64,000 nt of DNA from Eucommia ulmoides (GCA_016647705.1 CM028329.1:55941231-56005230), one strand, 5' to 3'. Counted from the stretch's first letter, positions 11,137 to 22,590 are shown. Made by a program: numbers and translations. The notes: generated from the letters alone by a model not told the origin.

Positions 11137-11255
11137 GGTTTAGTATAATCGATTCAAATAATATAATACGCAACAATACAATGTGCAATAATGATGATCA
11201 TCAAATAGAATTCAATTTTGCAAAACGTATAACAATAGTGGTCACAACGTATCAT
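11137..11255. repeat. Direct repeat, copy 2 (partner at 7940-8065)
   Basis: This is the second copy of the block with 'aatgatgatcatcaaat' and 'ataacaatagtggtcacaac'. It is the continuation of the host element into which the solo LTR inserted. Confidence 0.75.
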
Positions 11256-11884
11256 AGAATTAAAAAAAAATACAAGAAAACTCCCACTAAATTGGAGAAT
11301 TAAAATACTCAAATAAGTATAAACGACACAATATAAGAATCAATTGTATCATCATAAACTCTCATTTTGGCAGAATCTATAATAAACAATTATTCTTTAA
11401 ACATGAAGATCAATAAAATAATAAAAATTTAATAACATTAGTGATCAATACTTACACGATACAATCATCGAAACAAAGAAGATTATAAAGATTCTAAGTA
11501 AATCAAGGAATCAATTTAGAATTTCATTGTGGCGTTATTGTTGTTCACAACAAAAAGAAATTATTTTCACAAAAAATTACAATTAGATCAATTATGAACA
11601 ATGGGACAAAATACTCAATTAAGTATAGGCAATATAATATAAAAATCAATTGTATTATTATAGACTCTCCTTTGGGTAGAGTCTATAATAAATAATTATT
11701 CTTTAATCACGAGAATCAACAAAATAAGAAAAATTTACAGATTTAAAAATTCATTCCCTTTGAGTAGATTGACTTTTAAATTCATATATTTCCTTTAAAA
11801 TATAATGAAACAAATAATTTTTTAAAATTCATTCCCTTTGGCAAACAAATTTATCAAATTATTTTTTTTACATAATATTCTCAT
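11256..11884. other. Non-coding AT-rich retroelement interior
   Basis: Phrases such as 'tagactctcctttgggtaga' recur (near 11350 and 11663), suggesting older duplications. No coding sequence was seen. Confidence 0.45.
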
Positions 11885-12640
11885 GCAATTAAATCAATCT
11901 GCACAATAATTCATTTTGGGCAGGTGAATGCACAAATTAATCTGAAATTTTTCGATCAACAAAATAAAAACTCGAAAATTTCCAAATTATATTGGTTAAA
12001 TCACTTTGGTAAAATAACCTTAATAATTGACAAGTAAGCATTCCAAATTTAAAAAATTAAGCTATATTACCCAACAATTAAATTAATCTGCACAATAACC
12101 TCATTTGGGTAGGTAAATACACAAATTAATCTAAAAATATTCCAATCAACAAAATAGGAATTTGAAAACTTACAAACTATATTGGTTAAATCACTTTGGT
12201 AAAATAACCTCAATAATTAACAAGTAAACGTTGCAAATTAGAAAAATTAAGCTATATGCCCAATAATTAAATTAATCTACACAATAACCTCTTTTGGGCA
12301 GATTAATGCACAAATCAATCTAAAAAAAAATTCCATTAACAAAATAGGAACTCGAAAACTTGCAAATTATATTAATTAAATCACTTTGATAAAATAACCT
12401 CAATAATTGACAAGTAAACGTTTTAAATTAGAAAAATTAAGTTATATTGCCCAACAATTAAATTAATTTGCACAATAATCCCCTTTAGGCAGGTGAATGT
12501 ACAAATTAATTTAAAAAAAAATTCATCGATAAAATAGAAACTCAAAAACTTGCAAACTATATTGGTTAAATCACTTTAATAAAATAACCTCAATAATTGA
12601 CAAGTAACCGTTTCAAATTGAAAAAATTAAATAATATTAT
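11885..12640. repeat. Tandem array, period about 190 bp, ~4 units
   Basis: The phrase 'aattaaattaatctgcacaa' and its variants start at 11887, 12075, 12265 and 12456, giving spacings of 188, 190 and 191. Each unit continues with 'gggcaggtgaatgcac', 'caacaaaataggaactcg' and 'caataattgacaagtaa'. The array is AT-rich, non-coding and imperfect. It probably belongs to the interior of a non-autonomous LTR element. Confidence 0.9.
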
Positions 12641-13340
12641 CCAACCATAACAGTGTAATATTTTTGTGACTTTGTTCAGATCTCAAAACTATGAATATGG
12701 CAAAACAAAATCTTCTTTTGTGAATATTATCAAATATAAGCAAAATATGACGTTTTTCATAACATTTAGTGAATGTTCTAAAACTCCTCGAATATTATCA
12801 TATGTTGTGCATTTATGTGACTTGTTCAGATCTCAAAATTATGGATATGGCAAAACAAAACCGAACTGATTTTGCAGATTGAACATCGATTTTTGCAAAA
12901 AACATAAACGGGTGAAACTTTGACAGTCGAAAAAAACACAATATACTCACCACACCACATGATATTTTGTTTCCGTTTCAATACATAACCCCAAGCTCGA
13001 CAGATCAAAATAATCGTGACTACAATTCAATGTTTCACCTATTCTTTCTAACGGATTCGAAGTTTGTTTTGGTTATCTCTTTATTGACCCAAAATATGGG
13101 TTGATTGAAATGAGAAAAGATGCTATAAATAAATGAATTGATGAACCTAACTAATTAAGCTTTGAATAAGAACTTACCGTAATCGTCTGCTCAGCCAACA
13201 GAGGGGTATCGATGTCCATGCATTGGGTATTTTCAATTCTCGGGGATTATATTATTAGAATGTTTTATAAAATGTTGAAATAATAATCTTTATTCCATAA
13301 TGGTTTGATGAGGAAAGAGAATATGAAATTTGGTCTAAAT
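12641..13340. other. AT-rich stretch, no gene seen
   Basis: Two copies of 'gttcagatctcaaaa.tatg.atatggcaaaacaaaa' (near 12675 and 12827) show a local ~150-bp duplication. The rest, including 13000-13340, has no recognisable coding or terminal repeat. Confidence 0.45.
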
Positions 13341-13349
13341 AATAAAAAT

Positions 13350-13979
13350 TCCTTAGATTAATTAATATTTTATTTTATATAAATCTGACAAATTTTACAG
13401 TTACGGCGATAATTATAATTATCGAATTATCGCGTCCATTTTACAATAGTAAATAATAAATACAATTATTACAAATTAAATAGAAATTCAAATGAAATTT
13501 CTGGCGCAATTTCATTCTCACCGATCCTGCAATCAAAACTGTGGGGTTGTAAGTTAAAACTCAATAGAATTCTAACCCATTTATTACGTGCATTTAATCA
13601 AATTCCAAATAAACACATAAATATATATCTCACATAATTTTCACATAATAGTCCTACATATTTCACAAAAATTAACAATTACAAATTAGCGACAACTTCC
13701 GTATAAATCACATGATCAAAAGAGAGATTAAATATAAATATTAAAAGAGTTAGAAATTCTACCTGAAATCCAAAACCGAAATCCAAATCGGAATCGGAAT
13801 AATTTTCCTCGCCAAAAACCTTATGTTTATATATGTATTGTAATTTTCCTTTTATTATATACGTACCTATAATTATCCATCATTTTTCATTAAACTGTAA
13901 CTTTATTTTTTCTATATAAATGTAATTATGCATGCCTCATCTAATGATACATTTCCTTAGCCTCCCTCTTTGTGTATTG

Positions 13980-14040
<61 letters not shown>

Positions 14041-14305
14041 TTTATAACTTTTTTTTTTTTATTATTTTCTTTTTTCCCCCTAAATTTAATGGTCACAAAC
14101 GGTTACTTAATTATTAAGTTTTAAAAAATTATATTTAACACCCCATAATTATAAAATAATTCATATTAAACTCAATAATTACACTTATTTTTTCAAAATT
14201 ATCTAATATTTATTATAATTTTTCATAATATACAAAACAACCCAAAAATATTAAACATATATAAATTAATCTTTTAAAAGAATACAAATTTTTGGGGTAT
14301 TACAA
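13350..14305 (-). mobile_element. Gypsy LTR fragment, minus orientation (3' LTR side)
   Basis: It is co-linear with 25065-26001 over roughly 0.95 kb (shared 'aattatcg.gtccatttta', 'catgcctcatctaatgatac', a (TA)n tract, 'cacaaacggttacttaatta'). At its right edge the minus strand reads GAATTTTGAGGACAAAATTT, then a short purine tract, then TGTAATACCCC. This is the usual gypsy polypurine tract and LTR start. The left part of the LTR is missing or too diverged to see. Confidence 0.7.
13982..14036. repeat. (TA)n microsatellite
   Basis: A TA run of about 55 bp inside the LTR fragment. The partner LTR has a shorter run near 25700-25725. Confidence 0.95.
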
Positions 14306-14985
14306 TTTACTCCCGTTAAATAAATTTTGTCCTCAAAATTCGTTCAAAATAATAATAATTCAGCATCGTTTTGCACGGTTATATTAGTTACACTCGATTC
14401 TAAAACAATTGTTCTTCATGTAGGGTCCCGTAGCCGAAAGTCACCCACATTCCATAACCGACAAAATCTATTCCATACTTTGCTACACTCGCATTTGCGG
14501 TGGCCCGCATTATATCCAACAACGTACAGATAGAGTACACTTTGGTTGGTAATACTTAACATAGATAACTAATTATAAAAAAAAATCTTATATTTTTAAA
14601 CACTTCCGCTGCGTTACTCTAATAAAAATAGCAATAAGTATATCTTTCTATACAATCAACAAATATTTTTAAAATATCACGGTAGTCTCACTTGAATTGG
14701 GTCTATCTCAATTCCAACAGGTCTATAACCTCGATAATTTTCTCACTTGGCATGACTTTTCAAGTTCACTGCCTATCTCATAACCAACATTTATTAATTA
14801 CATCCAACATTCAAGCCAAAATATTTACAACAAGCATTATAACTAGCAAGTAGCCCAAATTCTACGTGAATTGCTCCGTGAGACTAAAAATAATCAATTT
14901 TAATATCCACATTAAAATTTCAATAATCTCGTAAACTTTCCATAAATTCAACAAAATCCAAATTTCAAATAACGCATTTTCTGAA
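14306..14985 (-). other. Non-coding gypsy interior next to the LTR
   Basis: It starts with the polypurine-tract region (14306-14340, minus strand). The rest is AT-rich with no pol or gag similarity that I could read. Confidence 0.45.
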
Positions 14986-14989
14986 ATAC

Positions 14990-15525
14990 GTCTAAAAACA
15001 CATAAATATCCCTCAAATACATAAGTACGTCCCATAACATATAAATACGTCTTAACCACATAAACACATCCCAAAACACATAAAAGTGTCTTAACTACAT
15101 AAATTTGTCTCAAAACATATAAGTACATATCAATCACATAAATATATTTTGAAATACAAAAACATGTGTCAACCACATAAATACGTCTCGAAATACAGAA
15201 ATATATTCCAAACCGTATAAATAGATCTGGAAACACGTAAATATGTCGCAAACACAAAAATATGTCTCAACCATATAAATACGTCTCAACCATATAAATA
15301 CGTGTTAACCATATAAATACACATTGGAACACATAAATATGTGTCAAACTATAAAAATCAAATACATCTTAAATATATAAATATGTCTCAAAACACCAAA
15401 ATATCTCTCAATCATATGAATACATCTCAAACATATAAATACATTCCAACCACATAAATATGTTCCAAAACCCATAAATACGTGTCAAACTACAAAAATC
15501 AGATACGTCATAAATGGTCAATACT
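14990..15525. repeat. Degenerate short-period array (cataaatacgtctcaa type)
   Basis: Around 30 imperfect units of the pattern 'cacataaatacgtctcaaa' with a period of roughly 17-19 bp. It yields a spurious minus-strand ORF (14862-15257) rich in YV/C. It is non-coding. Confidence 0.8.
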
Positions 15526-15599
15526 TACGTAACATGTATATAAAAATATTACACATAACTCCCAAAAATTTTAATAATTACCCCACACTTTGACTCCAC

Positions 15600-16325
15600 C
15601 TATTATTAGTAGTGGACCAATATCTATTTGAATATTTTATCGGTGTACTGTCTTCATACTATAGAAATATTTTATGGATCAAGTATTTTTTTCAAAATTC
15701 ACTTTCCAAAACAGAATATAACCACACTGGGCAGTATCCAAATTCCAACAAAATATAGCCGCCCACTTGGTAATATCGAAATCTCAACAAAATATCATCA
15801 AAATAGAATATTCGAATTTAAATCAATTGGTCAACTCACTTGTATATAATAAAATATCATACTTTCTTGCTAGCCATATGATCATTTACTTCACGATCAG
15901 GAGTTATAATAGTACTGTAATTTATCCATTTGTGCAATCTAAAGTTACAATCAGTGTCAGGATCATTTAATATCTCTAATGATAAGAGTCACATGTGGTA
16001 TAAACCACCAGATCCTGATGATAATCATCATCAACAACCACAATAACAATGAATATCAACCACCTTGCAGGACTTGCCTTCCTGTTAGGTCACAACATAA
16101 TGTCTTACATGACATGTCCTCCTGTAAAGACCAACCACATCTCGCAGGACATACCCTCCTGACGAGACGACTATGGCATAGCCGGATAATAAAATCACTT
16201 TTCGTATTTAAAAATTTATTTAATTCGCATCATGTTATAAAATAATTCATTTTAATAAATATTTTTTTTTCACATTTTAGTACGAAAATATAATTTGACA
16301 ACTTACATAGAAGACAATATACTCA
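15600..16325 (-). repeat. Gypsy LTR segment, tandem copy 1
   Basis: It shares its order of blocks with the following copy: 'atcggtgtac.gtctt', 'atatggatcaagtat', a GATCRT hairpin (15880-15898), 'tgcaatctaa', 'gtgtcag', 'gcaggactt.ccttcctgt'. The same blocks in reverse occur in the plus-strand gypsy LTRs (for example 37560-38200). It is a minus-strand LTR remnant. Confidence 0.65.
15880..15898 (-). promoter_or_regulatory. Conserved LTR stem-loop, copy
   Basis: The minus strand reads GATCGT, an 8-nt spacer 'gaagtaaa', then TGATC. This is the same stem-loop as in the other LTRs, with one wobble-type change. Confidence 0.55.
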
Positions 16326-17040
16326 CCTTATCGGTGTACGGTCTTTATAATATAAAAATAATTTATATATCAAGTATATTTATCAAATATCATCTTTCAA
16401 AATATAATATAAATAAAACCGCACACTGACCCGAAATAAAATTCCACAGTTATTATTGCAATAAAATAAATGCATTTGAATCAACCAATCAGATTATTTT
16501 GGATATATATAATAAAATATTGTACACATATTTTTTTACTAACCATATGATCGTTTTACCTCACGATCAGGAGTTACGACAGTATCGTAACCTGTACAGC
16601 TGTGCAATCTAAGGTTGCTATCAGTGTCAGAGTCATTTAATATCTCCAATGGTAGGAGCAACACATGGTATAAACTACCATATCAATAACATAATCAATT
16701 ACCCGCAGGACTTACCCTCCTGTCAGGTTTCAATATATCAACAACATATTCAATCACCTGCAGGACTTACCCTTCTGTCAGGTCACAACATAATGTCTTA
16801 CAGGACATGCCCTCCTATAAGGATCAACCACATCTCTCAGGACATTCCCTCTTGACGAGATGACTATGACATAGTAGGATAATAAAAATAATTTTTTCAC
16901 CTTCAAAATTTTATTCAAACCATTTAACATCACAAAACTGTTTATTTTCATTAACATTTTTTTTTCAATTTAATATGAAAATATAATTTGATGATTTATA
17001 TAGAAGACAATAAATGTATTTTAAACCGATCATTTCAAAA
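16326..17040 (-). repeat. Gypsy LTR segment, tandem copy 2
   Basis: Second copy of the 15600-16325 segment, offset about 670-700 bp. The GATCGT stem is perfect here (16549-16568). Several 'gcaggacttaccctcctgtc' units form short CAGGA/TCCTG hairpins. Confidence 0.65.
16549..16568 (-). promoter_or_regulatory. Conserved LTR stem-loop, copy
   Basis: The minus strand reads GATCGT, the spacer 'gaggtaaa', then ACGATC. The 6-bp stem is perfect. Confidence 0.65.
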
Positions 17041-17102
17041 ATTTATCCTATGGTCCACAACACCCACCGAGTCCTACTTAACTTATTATAGGTAATGGAT
17101 AC

Positions 17103-17899
17103 TGATGAGGGTATTTTTGGGCACCTCTGAGTCAGCACTTGAGACCCAACCACGTGTCAACCCTCGCAACGACATGGACGTATTCCGGAATCCACAACGC
17201 CACGTTGGAGCATACACCGACTATGGTTCCTCCCTGGAATCTCATTTGCATCTAAGGAGGAGCGAGGAGCCCTGCTGGGACGTGTCGCTCTGAGCTCTGC
17301 GCCATGCCCTGGGTAGTCAGTTTCAGGGACTCAGATGTTCACCTCGACCGGCTTCCCTTTTCACCTTGTTTCTTCTCTAGGACTCCACAGATCTCCGCTC
17401 TCCTCCACCACCTTACCGCCGTAGGCCTGACAAAGGCCCGCGGGCTTCGCCAAATGGGCCCAAAAGCCCAAGCCCAACGATTATCTCCTAAACACCTCGG
17501 ATTATCAGCTAAACACAGGGTTTCGACTACTTAACCGTGTTTAGACTCGACTAATCATCTCCAACGCCTATATATATCGGGGGCTATGTAAGCCTGATGT
17601 ACGCTTGAATGACTTACATTACGTGCGAGTTCATTTATTTCCTTACTATATTCTGTACCTTTTCTCTCTGAGCACTGATTACCACGCCAGAGGGGCTTCA
17701 CCGGGATAAATCCTGGTTTGAGCCTTCTGCAGGTATACTCCCTGAGGAGCAGGACTCTGGACACAGTAGGTCAGTCCCCCCAGGACCCAGCACAGCTCGC
17801 TCGAGGACTTTTCAATCGACGACTCCACCTCAGTAAGAGGACCTACCTGTCATCCGACTGGACCATACTCGAGGTGTGTACCAATTTTATGCACCAACA
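17103..17899 (+). repeat. 5' LTR of the LARD-like element
   Basis: TG...CA ends. It contains a candidate promoter 'cctatatatatcgggggct' around 17567-17586. It is the partner of 21551-22347 and has the same length. Confidence 0.93.
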
Positions 17900-17902
17900 G
17901 TT

Positions 17903-17922
17903 TGGCGCCGTCTGTGGGAACC
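17903..17922 (+). promoter_or_regulatory. Primer-binding site of the LARD-like element
   Basis: TGGCGCCGTCTGTGGGAA lies 3 nt downstream of the 5' LTR. It is the expected complement of a tRNA 3' end (CCA read as TGG). Confidence 0.85.
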
Positions 17923-18140
17923 GAGCAAAAAGCCTTTCCTTGATCACTACTCTCTGCTCAGCTAAGCTTGAGTAATCACAAGGTCCAGTTAGATAGACAC
18001 AAAATAGAAGAATGAGAAGACATGTCGAACAATCCAAGCGCATACCCCCCAGTTCCCACCAATGAGGATAACTGCCCCCCCATGGTCAGGCAAGACCGTC
18101 AACTCTACCACCTGGGGCTGCGGGACAGACCTTAATAGCT

Positions 18141-18590
18141 ATGGAGGCATCTCGGGTTGATCTCCTTGAACGCCAAATACAAGAGTTCAAGTCGAATGTA
18201 CAACTCCTTCTTGCGTGCCTACTGCTAACCCTCCGTCCAAGGGGAACCGTCTCTCTAGATTGCAGGGCCCGAGGAGTGACCCCAAGATCACGATGCTTGT
18301 GTGGAATCTTCAAATGGGCTTGTGCCCGAGGGCCGCCCTCCACCTTGCTATATTTGGGCTACTGGACTGGAGAGCCCCATCGACCACGTCAAGACCCCAT
18401 TTTCCACGAAAACATGGTGCCAATGACTGACCAGGGCTACCATTGGGCTCAGCTTCCCAACCATGTAGTAAGATCGGACCTAAGGGCCCATCGTGGGCAG
18501 GGCCAAACGCCTACCCGCCACCCTCTCACCACCACGGCATTCGAGCAGTGGCCAACTGTGAGCATGCAACTCAAAGGTGAAGACGAGTAG
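18141..18590 (+). pseudogene. Short ORF in the LARD interior, possible gag relic
   Basis: The 149-codon ORF begins MEASRVDLLERQIQEFKSNV, a coiled-coil-like start reminiscent of gypsy gag N-termini. It then drifts into Pro/Arg-rich sequence with no known domain. I do not recognise it with confidence. It could equally be chance coding in GC-richer sequence. Confidence 0.25.
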
Positions 18591-18639
18591 CCCTCCATCC
18601 TACTAAAGATAGAGACGAGCGCCTTCTAGCCTATCTCCC

Positions 18640-19110
18640 ACAATGGTGCTCCGACCCCCTGAGTCGTGGATGATTCTCCAGATCCGCATCCCGGCTCTCG
18701 GCGTTGCGAGTGATACTCCACGGTTACATTCTGACCCCCTAAGTCACATCCTGGCTCCGGCGTCGTGAGTGATTCTCCACAGTTGCATTCCGACCCCCTG
18801 GGCCGTATCCCGGCTCTTGGCATCATGAGTAATTCTCCACGGCTGCATTCCGACCCCCTAGGCCGTATCCCGGCTCTCGGTGTCGTGAGTGATTCTCCAC
18901 GGCTGTATTCCGACCCTCTGAGTCGCATCCCGACTCTCGACGTCGTGAGTGATTCTCCACGGTTACATTCCGACCCCTTGAGTCGTATCCCGGCTCTCGG
19001 CGTCGCGAATAATTCTCCTCAGTGGTACTCCGACCTCCTGAGTCGCGAATAATTCTCCAAATCAACATCCTGACTCTCAGCGTCACGAGTAACTCTCCAC
19101 AAGTCTCATC
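18640..19110 (+). repeat. 60-bp tandem repeat array in the LARD interior
   Basis: About eight units with an exact 60-bp period over the central copies (18781, 18841, 18901, 18961). Each has 'gtgagtgattctccacgg', 'cattccgacccc' and 'cgtatcccggctctcg'. Because 60 is a multiple of 3, all frames repeat as 20-residue peptides, which explains the long repetitive ORFs on both strands. It is probably non-coding. Confidence 0.95.
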
Positions 19111-20500
19111 CCGGCGCTCAGCGTCGAGGGTGACAACCAGACCCTCTCCGAAAGTCAATAGTCCGTACCCGGGGATGGACCAAGGTCATCCACCAAGGAT
19201 GGGGCATTGATCGGGTCTGAGGGCCTGCAACTAAGTACTTCTCCCTACCAGTCGACTATGAGTCCGATGTTCTAAAAGGGAAGGTGCTCCTGCATGGACT
19301 AAATAGAGATAACCTGAAAGGGTTCTTGAATGAGCCTGACTACGGAGAACTCCCCGATGACCGGCCAGAAGGGTCCAACCACTGTGTTGCGCTCATGTGG
19401 ACCGAGAGGATCAGCTACCCTGGGAAACCCTACTCCTAAGTCCACGACACGATTTCCTTGCAATCAGCTCGTGTCCCGGACTGGGGGGCTAGTGGTCTGT
19501 GGCCCTAGGCAGAGATGAGAAATTTGTTTGGCAGAGACAATAACAAATTTCAACAAAATTTTTAAAATTTTACGACTCTGAAAACAAGACCAAGTAGAAA
19601 TCGACTTGGCAAAAAACATCAGGAGAAAGGAGTAGACTCTGAAGTACCCTGTCTATGCCGCTCAAAAGCTTAAATGCTCGCACATAGAAAAACAGGAGTA
19701 AGCAAAAAAGAGTCTGCAAAATCCTAAGTCCTGAAAAAGCGATGGTCCGAGCTCAGGCCTCTCCACCCTTGTTGTGAGGGGCGTCTATGCGAGGGGAAGT
19801 GGTGTCGATATTATCTTTCTCAGCCCCCTCGTCAGCACTGTCCTCCACGACATCCCTCTGCCCGGTACCCATGTACGTGGCCCCGTCTAGGGCATCAGCC
19901 TCGATGTCCCATATCCAAAACCATCAAGTTTGACGGGCACTGCCCGGCCGCACTACTCCTAGCCGGCATGGTCCAAATAGCAACATGCATCTCTCTACCG
20001 TTCTACTTCGAGTCGGTAGGGTCCAGGTAGCGACAGGCACCGCCCTATCGTGCTACTCTTAGCCGTCAAGGTCTAGGGGACGACCTTCTTCAAGAACGTC
20101 ATCCATGAGTGTTGTCCAAAAATTTCGCTACACCACCTCGGGCCAGCGTCATCTTATCCTGCCCCCCTGCCCTGCCGTGCTACCTCAAGCTAGCAGGGTA
20201 TAGATAGTGACATTCTCCAAATGTATGGGCCACGGGTCCGAGCGAGCAACGCCCTGGCATACTCAATGCTTCCTCCCCGCAGGCCTCCCCGGTCGAGAAA
20301 ATCACAGCGAAAAATGTCATGCGTCAGAGTAGTGAAAAAGACTAAAGGGTGCAAGGTGAACCAAGGCTACAGGAATTCCAACAAAAAAAAAAAAAAATTG
20401 TAAGTTTTTAAAACGTGCCTGGCTCTCCCCTCTATGCTACTCCCTTCACACACATTAAAAAAATAAAAATAATAATAAATAATAATTAAAAAAAAAAAAA
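19111..20500. other. LARD interior, non-coding
   Basis: No domain was recognised. Phrases such as 'ccgccctatcgtgctact' and 'tgccctgccgtgctacctca' recur (19940-20190) and resemble the unit of the 120-bp array downstream. The segment ends in A-rich low complexity (20380-20500). Confidence 0.5.
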
Positions 20501-20509
20501 GTTTAAAGT

Positions 20510-20720
20510 GGGAGGGGGGGCAAGCCCCCTTGGGACTGCGCCCCACTTTGGGGGCGCAGTCCCCAGGGCGCTGGTTCACCAGCGCCCTGCCCACTTTGGG
20601 CGTTGTCCCTAGCGCCCACTTTGGGGGCTGGGGTTACCAGCGCCCAGCATAAGTGGGCGCTGTCCCCAGTGCCCAAAGTGGGCGCTGGTCAGCCCGGTGG
20701 GGCCGTCGCCTAGTGTACGG
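20510..20720. repeat. GC-rich cluster of perfect hairpins
   Basis: Two adjacent perfect inverted repeats are seen. One is 20532-20544 paired with 20551-20563 (13-bp stem, loop ACTTTG). The other is 20564-20575 paired with 20578-20589 (12-bp stem, 2-nt loop). Further 'agcgcccactttggg' and 'gtgggcgctg' pieces follow to about 20700. It is strongly GC-rich against an AT-rich background. Confidence 0.85.
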
Positions 20721-20860
20721 CGGCGGTCGACGAGCTCCCGGCCACTCGCCACGTGCCCGCGACCCTGTGGTTTACTTTTATTTTTTCCGTGCTGAGCGCC
20801 GGTTCGTGCTCAGGGCTTGTTCACGGTGAATGTGTGTCGCCCTGAAAATAAAAAAAAATC

Positions 20861-21440
20861 GGGGCCGCCCTGCCGTGCTACCTGACCCCGGACCCCGGTG
20901 ATATGGGAGCATATTTCTAATTTGCTCATCTAAAAAAGTTAAACTCCTGGAAAATTATCACTGTGAAATCTAAAAAATTCGGGGTCGCCCTACCGTGCTA
21001 CCTGACCCCGGACCCCGGTGATATGGGAGCATATTTCAAATTAGCTCATCTAAAAAAGTTCAACTCTTGAAAAATCGTCGCCGTGAAATTTAAAAAAAAT
21101 TCGGGGTCGCCCTGCTGTGCTACCTGACCCCGGACTCCGGCCGTAGGGGAGCGTATTTCAAATTAGCTCATCTAAAAAAGTTCAACTCCTGGAAAATTAT
21201 CGCCGTGAAATCTAAAATATTCGGGGTCGCCCTACCGTGCTACCTGACCCCGGACCCCGGCGATATGGGAGCGTATTGTAAATTAACTCATCTAAAAAAT
21301 TTCAACTCTTGAAAAATTGCCGTCCTGAAAATCGAAGAAATTCGGGACCGCCCTGCCGTGCTACCTGACCTCGGACCCCGACCATATGGAGGCCTATTTC
21401 GAATAAGCTCCTCAAGAAAAAACTAACTCTTGAAAAAGTG
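20861..21440 (+). repeat. ~120-bp tandem repeat array, 5 units
   Basis: Units starting 'ggggtcgccctaccgtgcta' begin at 20861, 20981, 21103, 21223 and 21344 (periods 120, 122, 120, 121). Each has a GC-rich half and an AT-rich half ('ctcatctaaaaaagttcaac'). The array lies just upstream of the polypurine tract. Confidence 0.95.
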
Positions 21441-21550
21441 TCGATCAGAGGTGTTTCTCGCAATCCAAAGTCTCTAGGACGCCCGTTTTAGCCAGGAATT
21501 GATATCCCTGACCGTCTCGCTTCTCTCGTCGTACAGGGCTAGGGGGCTAC

Positions 21551-22347
21551 TGATGAGGGTATTTTTGGGCACCTCTGAGTCAGTACTTGAGACCCAACTA
21601 TGTGTCAACCCTCGCAATGATAGGGACGTATTCCGGAATCCACAACGCCACGTTGGAGCATACACCGACTATGGTTCTTCCCTGGAATCTCATTTGCATC
21701 CAAGGAGGAGTGAGGAGCCCTGCTGGGACGTGTCGCTCTGAGCTCTGCGCCGTGCCCTGGGTAGTCAGTTTCAAGGACTCAGACGTTCACCTCGACCGGC
21801 TTCCCTTTTCACCTTGTTTCTTCTCCAGGACTCCACAGATCTCCGCTCTCCTCTACCACCTTACCGCCGCAGGCCTGACAAAGGCCCGCGGGCTTCGCCA
21901 AATGGGCCCAAAAGCCCAAGCCCAACGATTATCTCCTAAACACCTCGGATTATCGGCTAAACACAGGGTTTCGACTACTTAACCGTGTTTAGACTCGACT
22001 AATCATCTCCAACGCCTATATATATCGGGGGCTATGTAAGCCCGATGTACGCTTGAATGACTTACATTACGTGCGAGTTCATTTATTTCCGTACTATATT
22101 CTGTACCTTTTCTCTCTGAGCACTGATTACTACGCTGGAGGGGCTTCACCGGGATAAATCCCGGTCTGAGCCTTCTGCAGGTACACTCCTTGAGGAGCAG
22201 GACTCTGGACACAGCAGGTCAGTCCCCCCAGGACCCAGCACAGCTCGCTCGAGGACTTTTCAATCAATGACTCTACCTCAGCAAGATGACCCACCTGTCA
22301 TCCGACTGGACCATACTCGAGGTGTGTACCAATTTTATGCACCAACA
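21551..22347 (+). repeat. 3' LTR of the LARD-like element
   Basis: 797 bp, TG...CA, preceded by the purine-rich tract at 21537-21547 and followed by GATAC. See the element entry. Confidence 0.93.
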
Positions 22348-22451
22348 GATACTATATCCCAAATTCAGAGTGCTCGCAAACCTAAACTCTATCGAGGTTT
22401 ACTTGAATTTTTTTTAAAATCAAAGTCAAGTATATTAAGCAAAAATAAATA

Positions 22452-22590
22452 GGGAAAAATACATTTTAAACCCTCTAAGTATTGACATATTTCTAAATGG
22501 TCCCTCTACATTTGAGTATTTTATTTTAAATCCTCTAGGTATCAACATATTTTTATTCGGTCCTTTTGTTAGAAATTATGTCAAAACTAA
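22452..22590. repeat. Left terminal inverted repeat of the Pack-MULE
   Basis: It pairs with about 24040-24188 in inverted orientation, with scattered mismatches. Confidence 0.85.

Larger units (their letters stand above)
17103..22347 (+). mobile_element. Non-autonomous LTR retrotransposon (LARD-like), complete
   Basis: Two 797-bp LTRs (17103-17899 and 21551-22347) start TGATGAGGG and end CACCAACA. They are flanked by a perfect 5-bp duplication GATAC (17098-17102 and 22348-22352). A primer-binding site beginning TGGCGCCGTCTGTGGGAA follows the 5' LTR, a type seen in Tat-lineage Ty3/gypsy elements. A G-rich polypurine tract (AGGGCTAGGGGG) precedes the 3' LTR. The 3.65-kb interior has no readable pol domains; a short ORF from 18141 may be a relic of gag. 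It must have moved using enzymes from another element. My hand comparison of the LTRs gives about 32 substitutions, nearly all transitions. Confidence 0.93.

Noticed and set aside
7250-13000. One complete Copia-type non-autonomous element from 6.95 to about 13 kb
   Set aside because: The left LTR edge is convincing, but I found no matching second LTR or PBS near 13 kb, so the full extent cannot be supported.
14862-15257. 131-codon minus-strand ORF
   Set aside because: It reads through the degenerate 'cataaatacgtctcaa' array; the composition is repeat-driven.
18626-19158. Repetitive protein genes on both strands of the 60-bp array
   Set aside because: A 60-bp period keeps all frames open once one unit is open. 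There is no start context, no domain, and it lies in a LARD interior.
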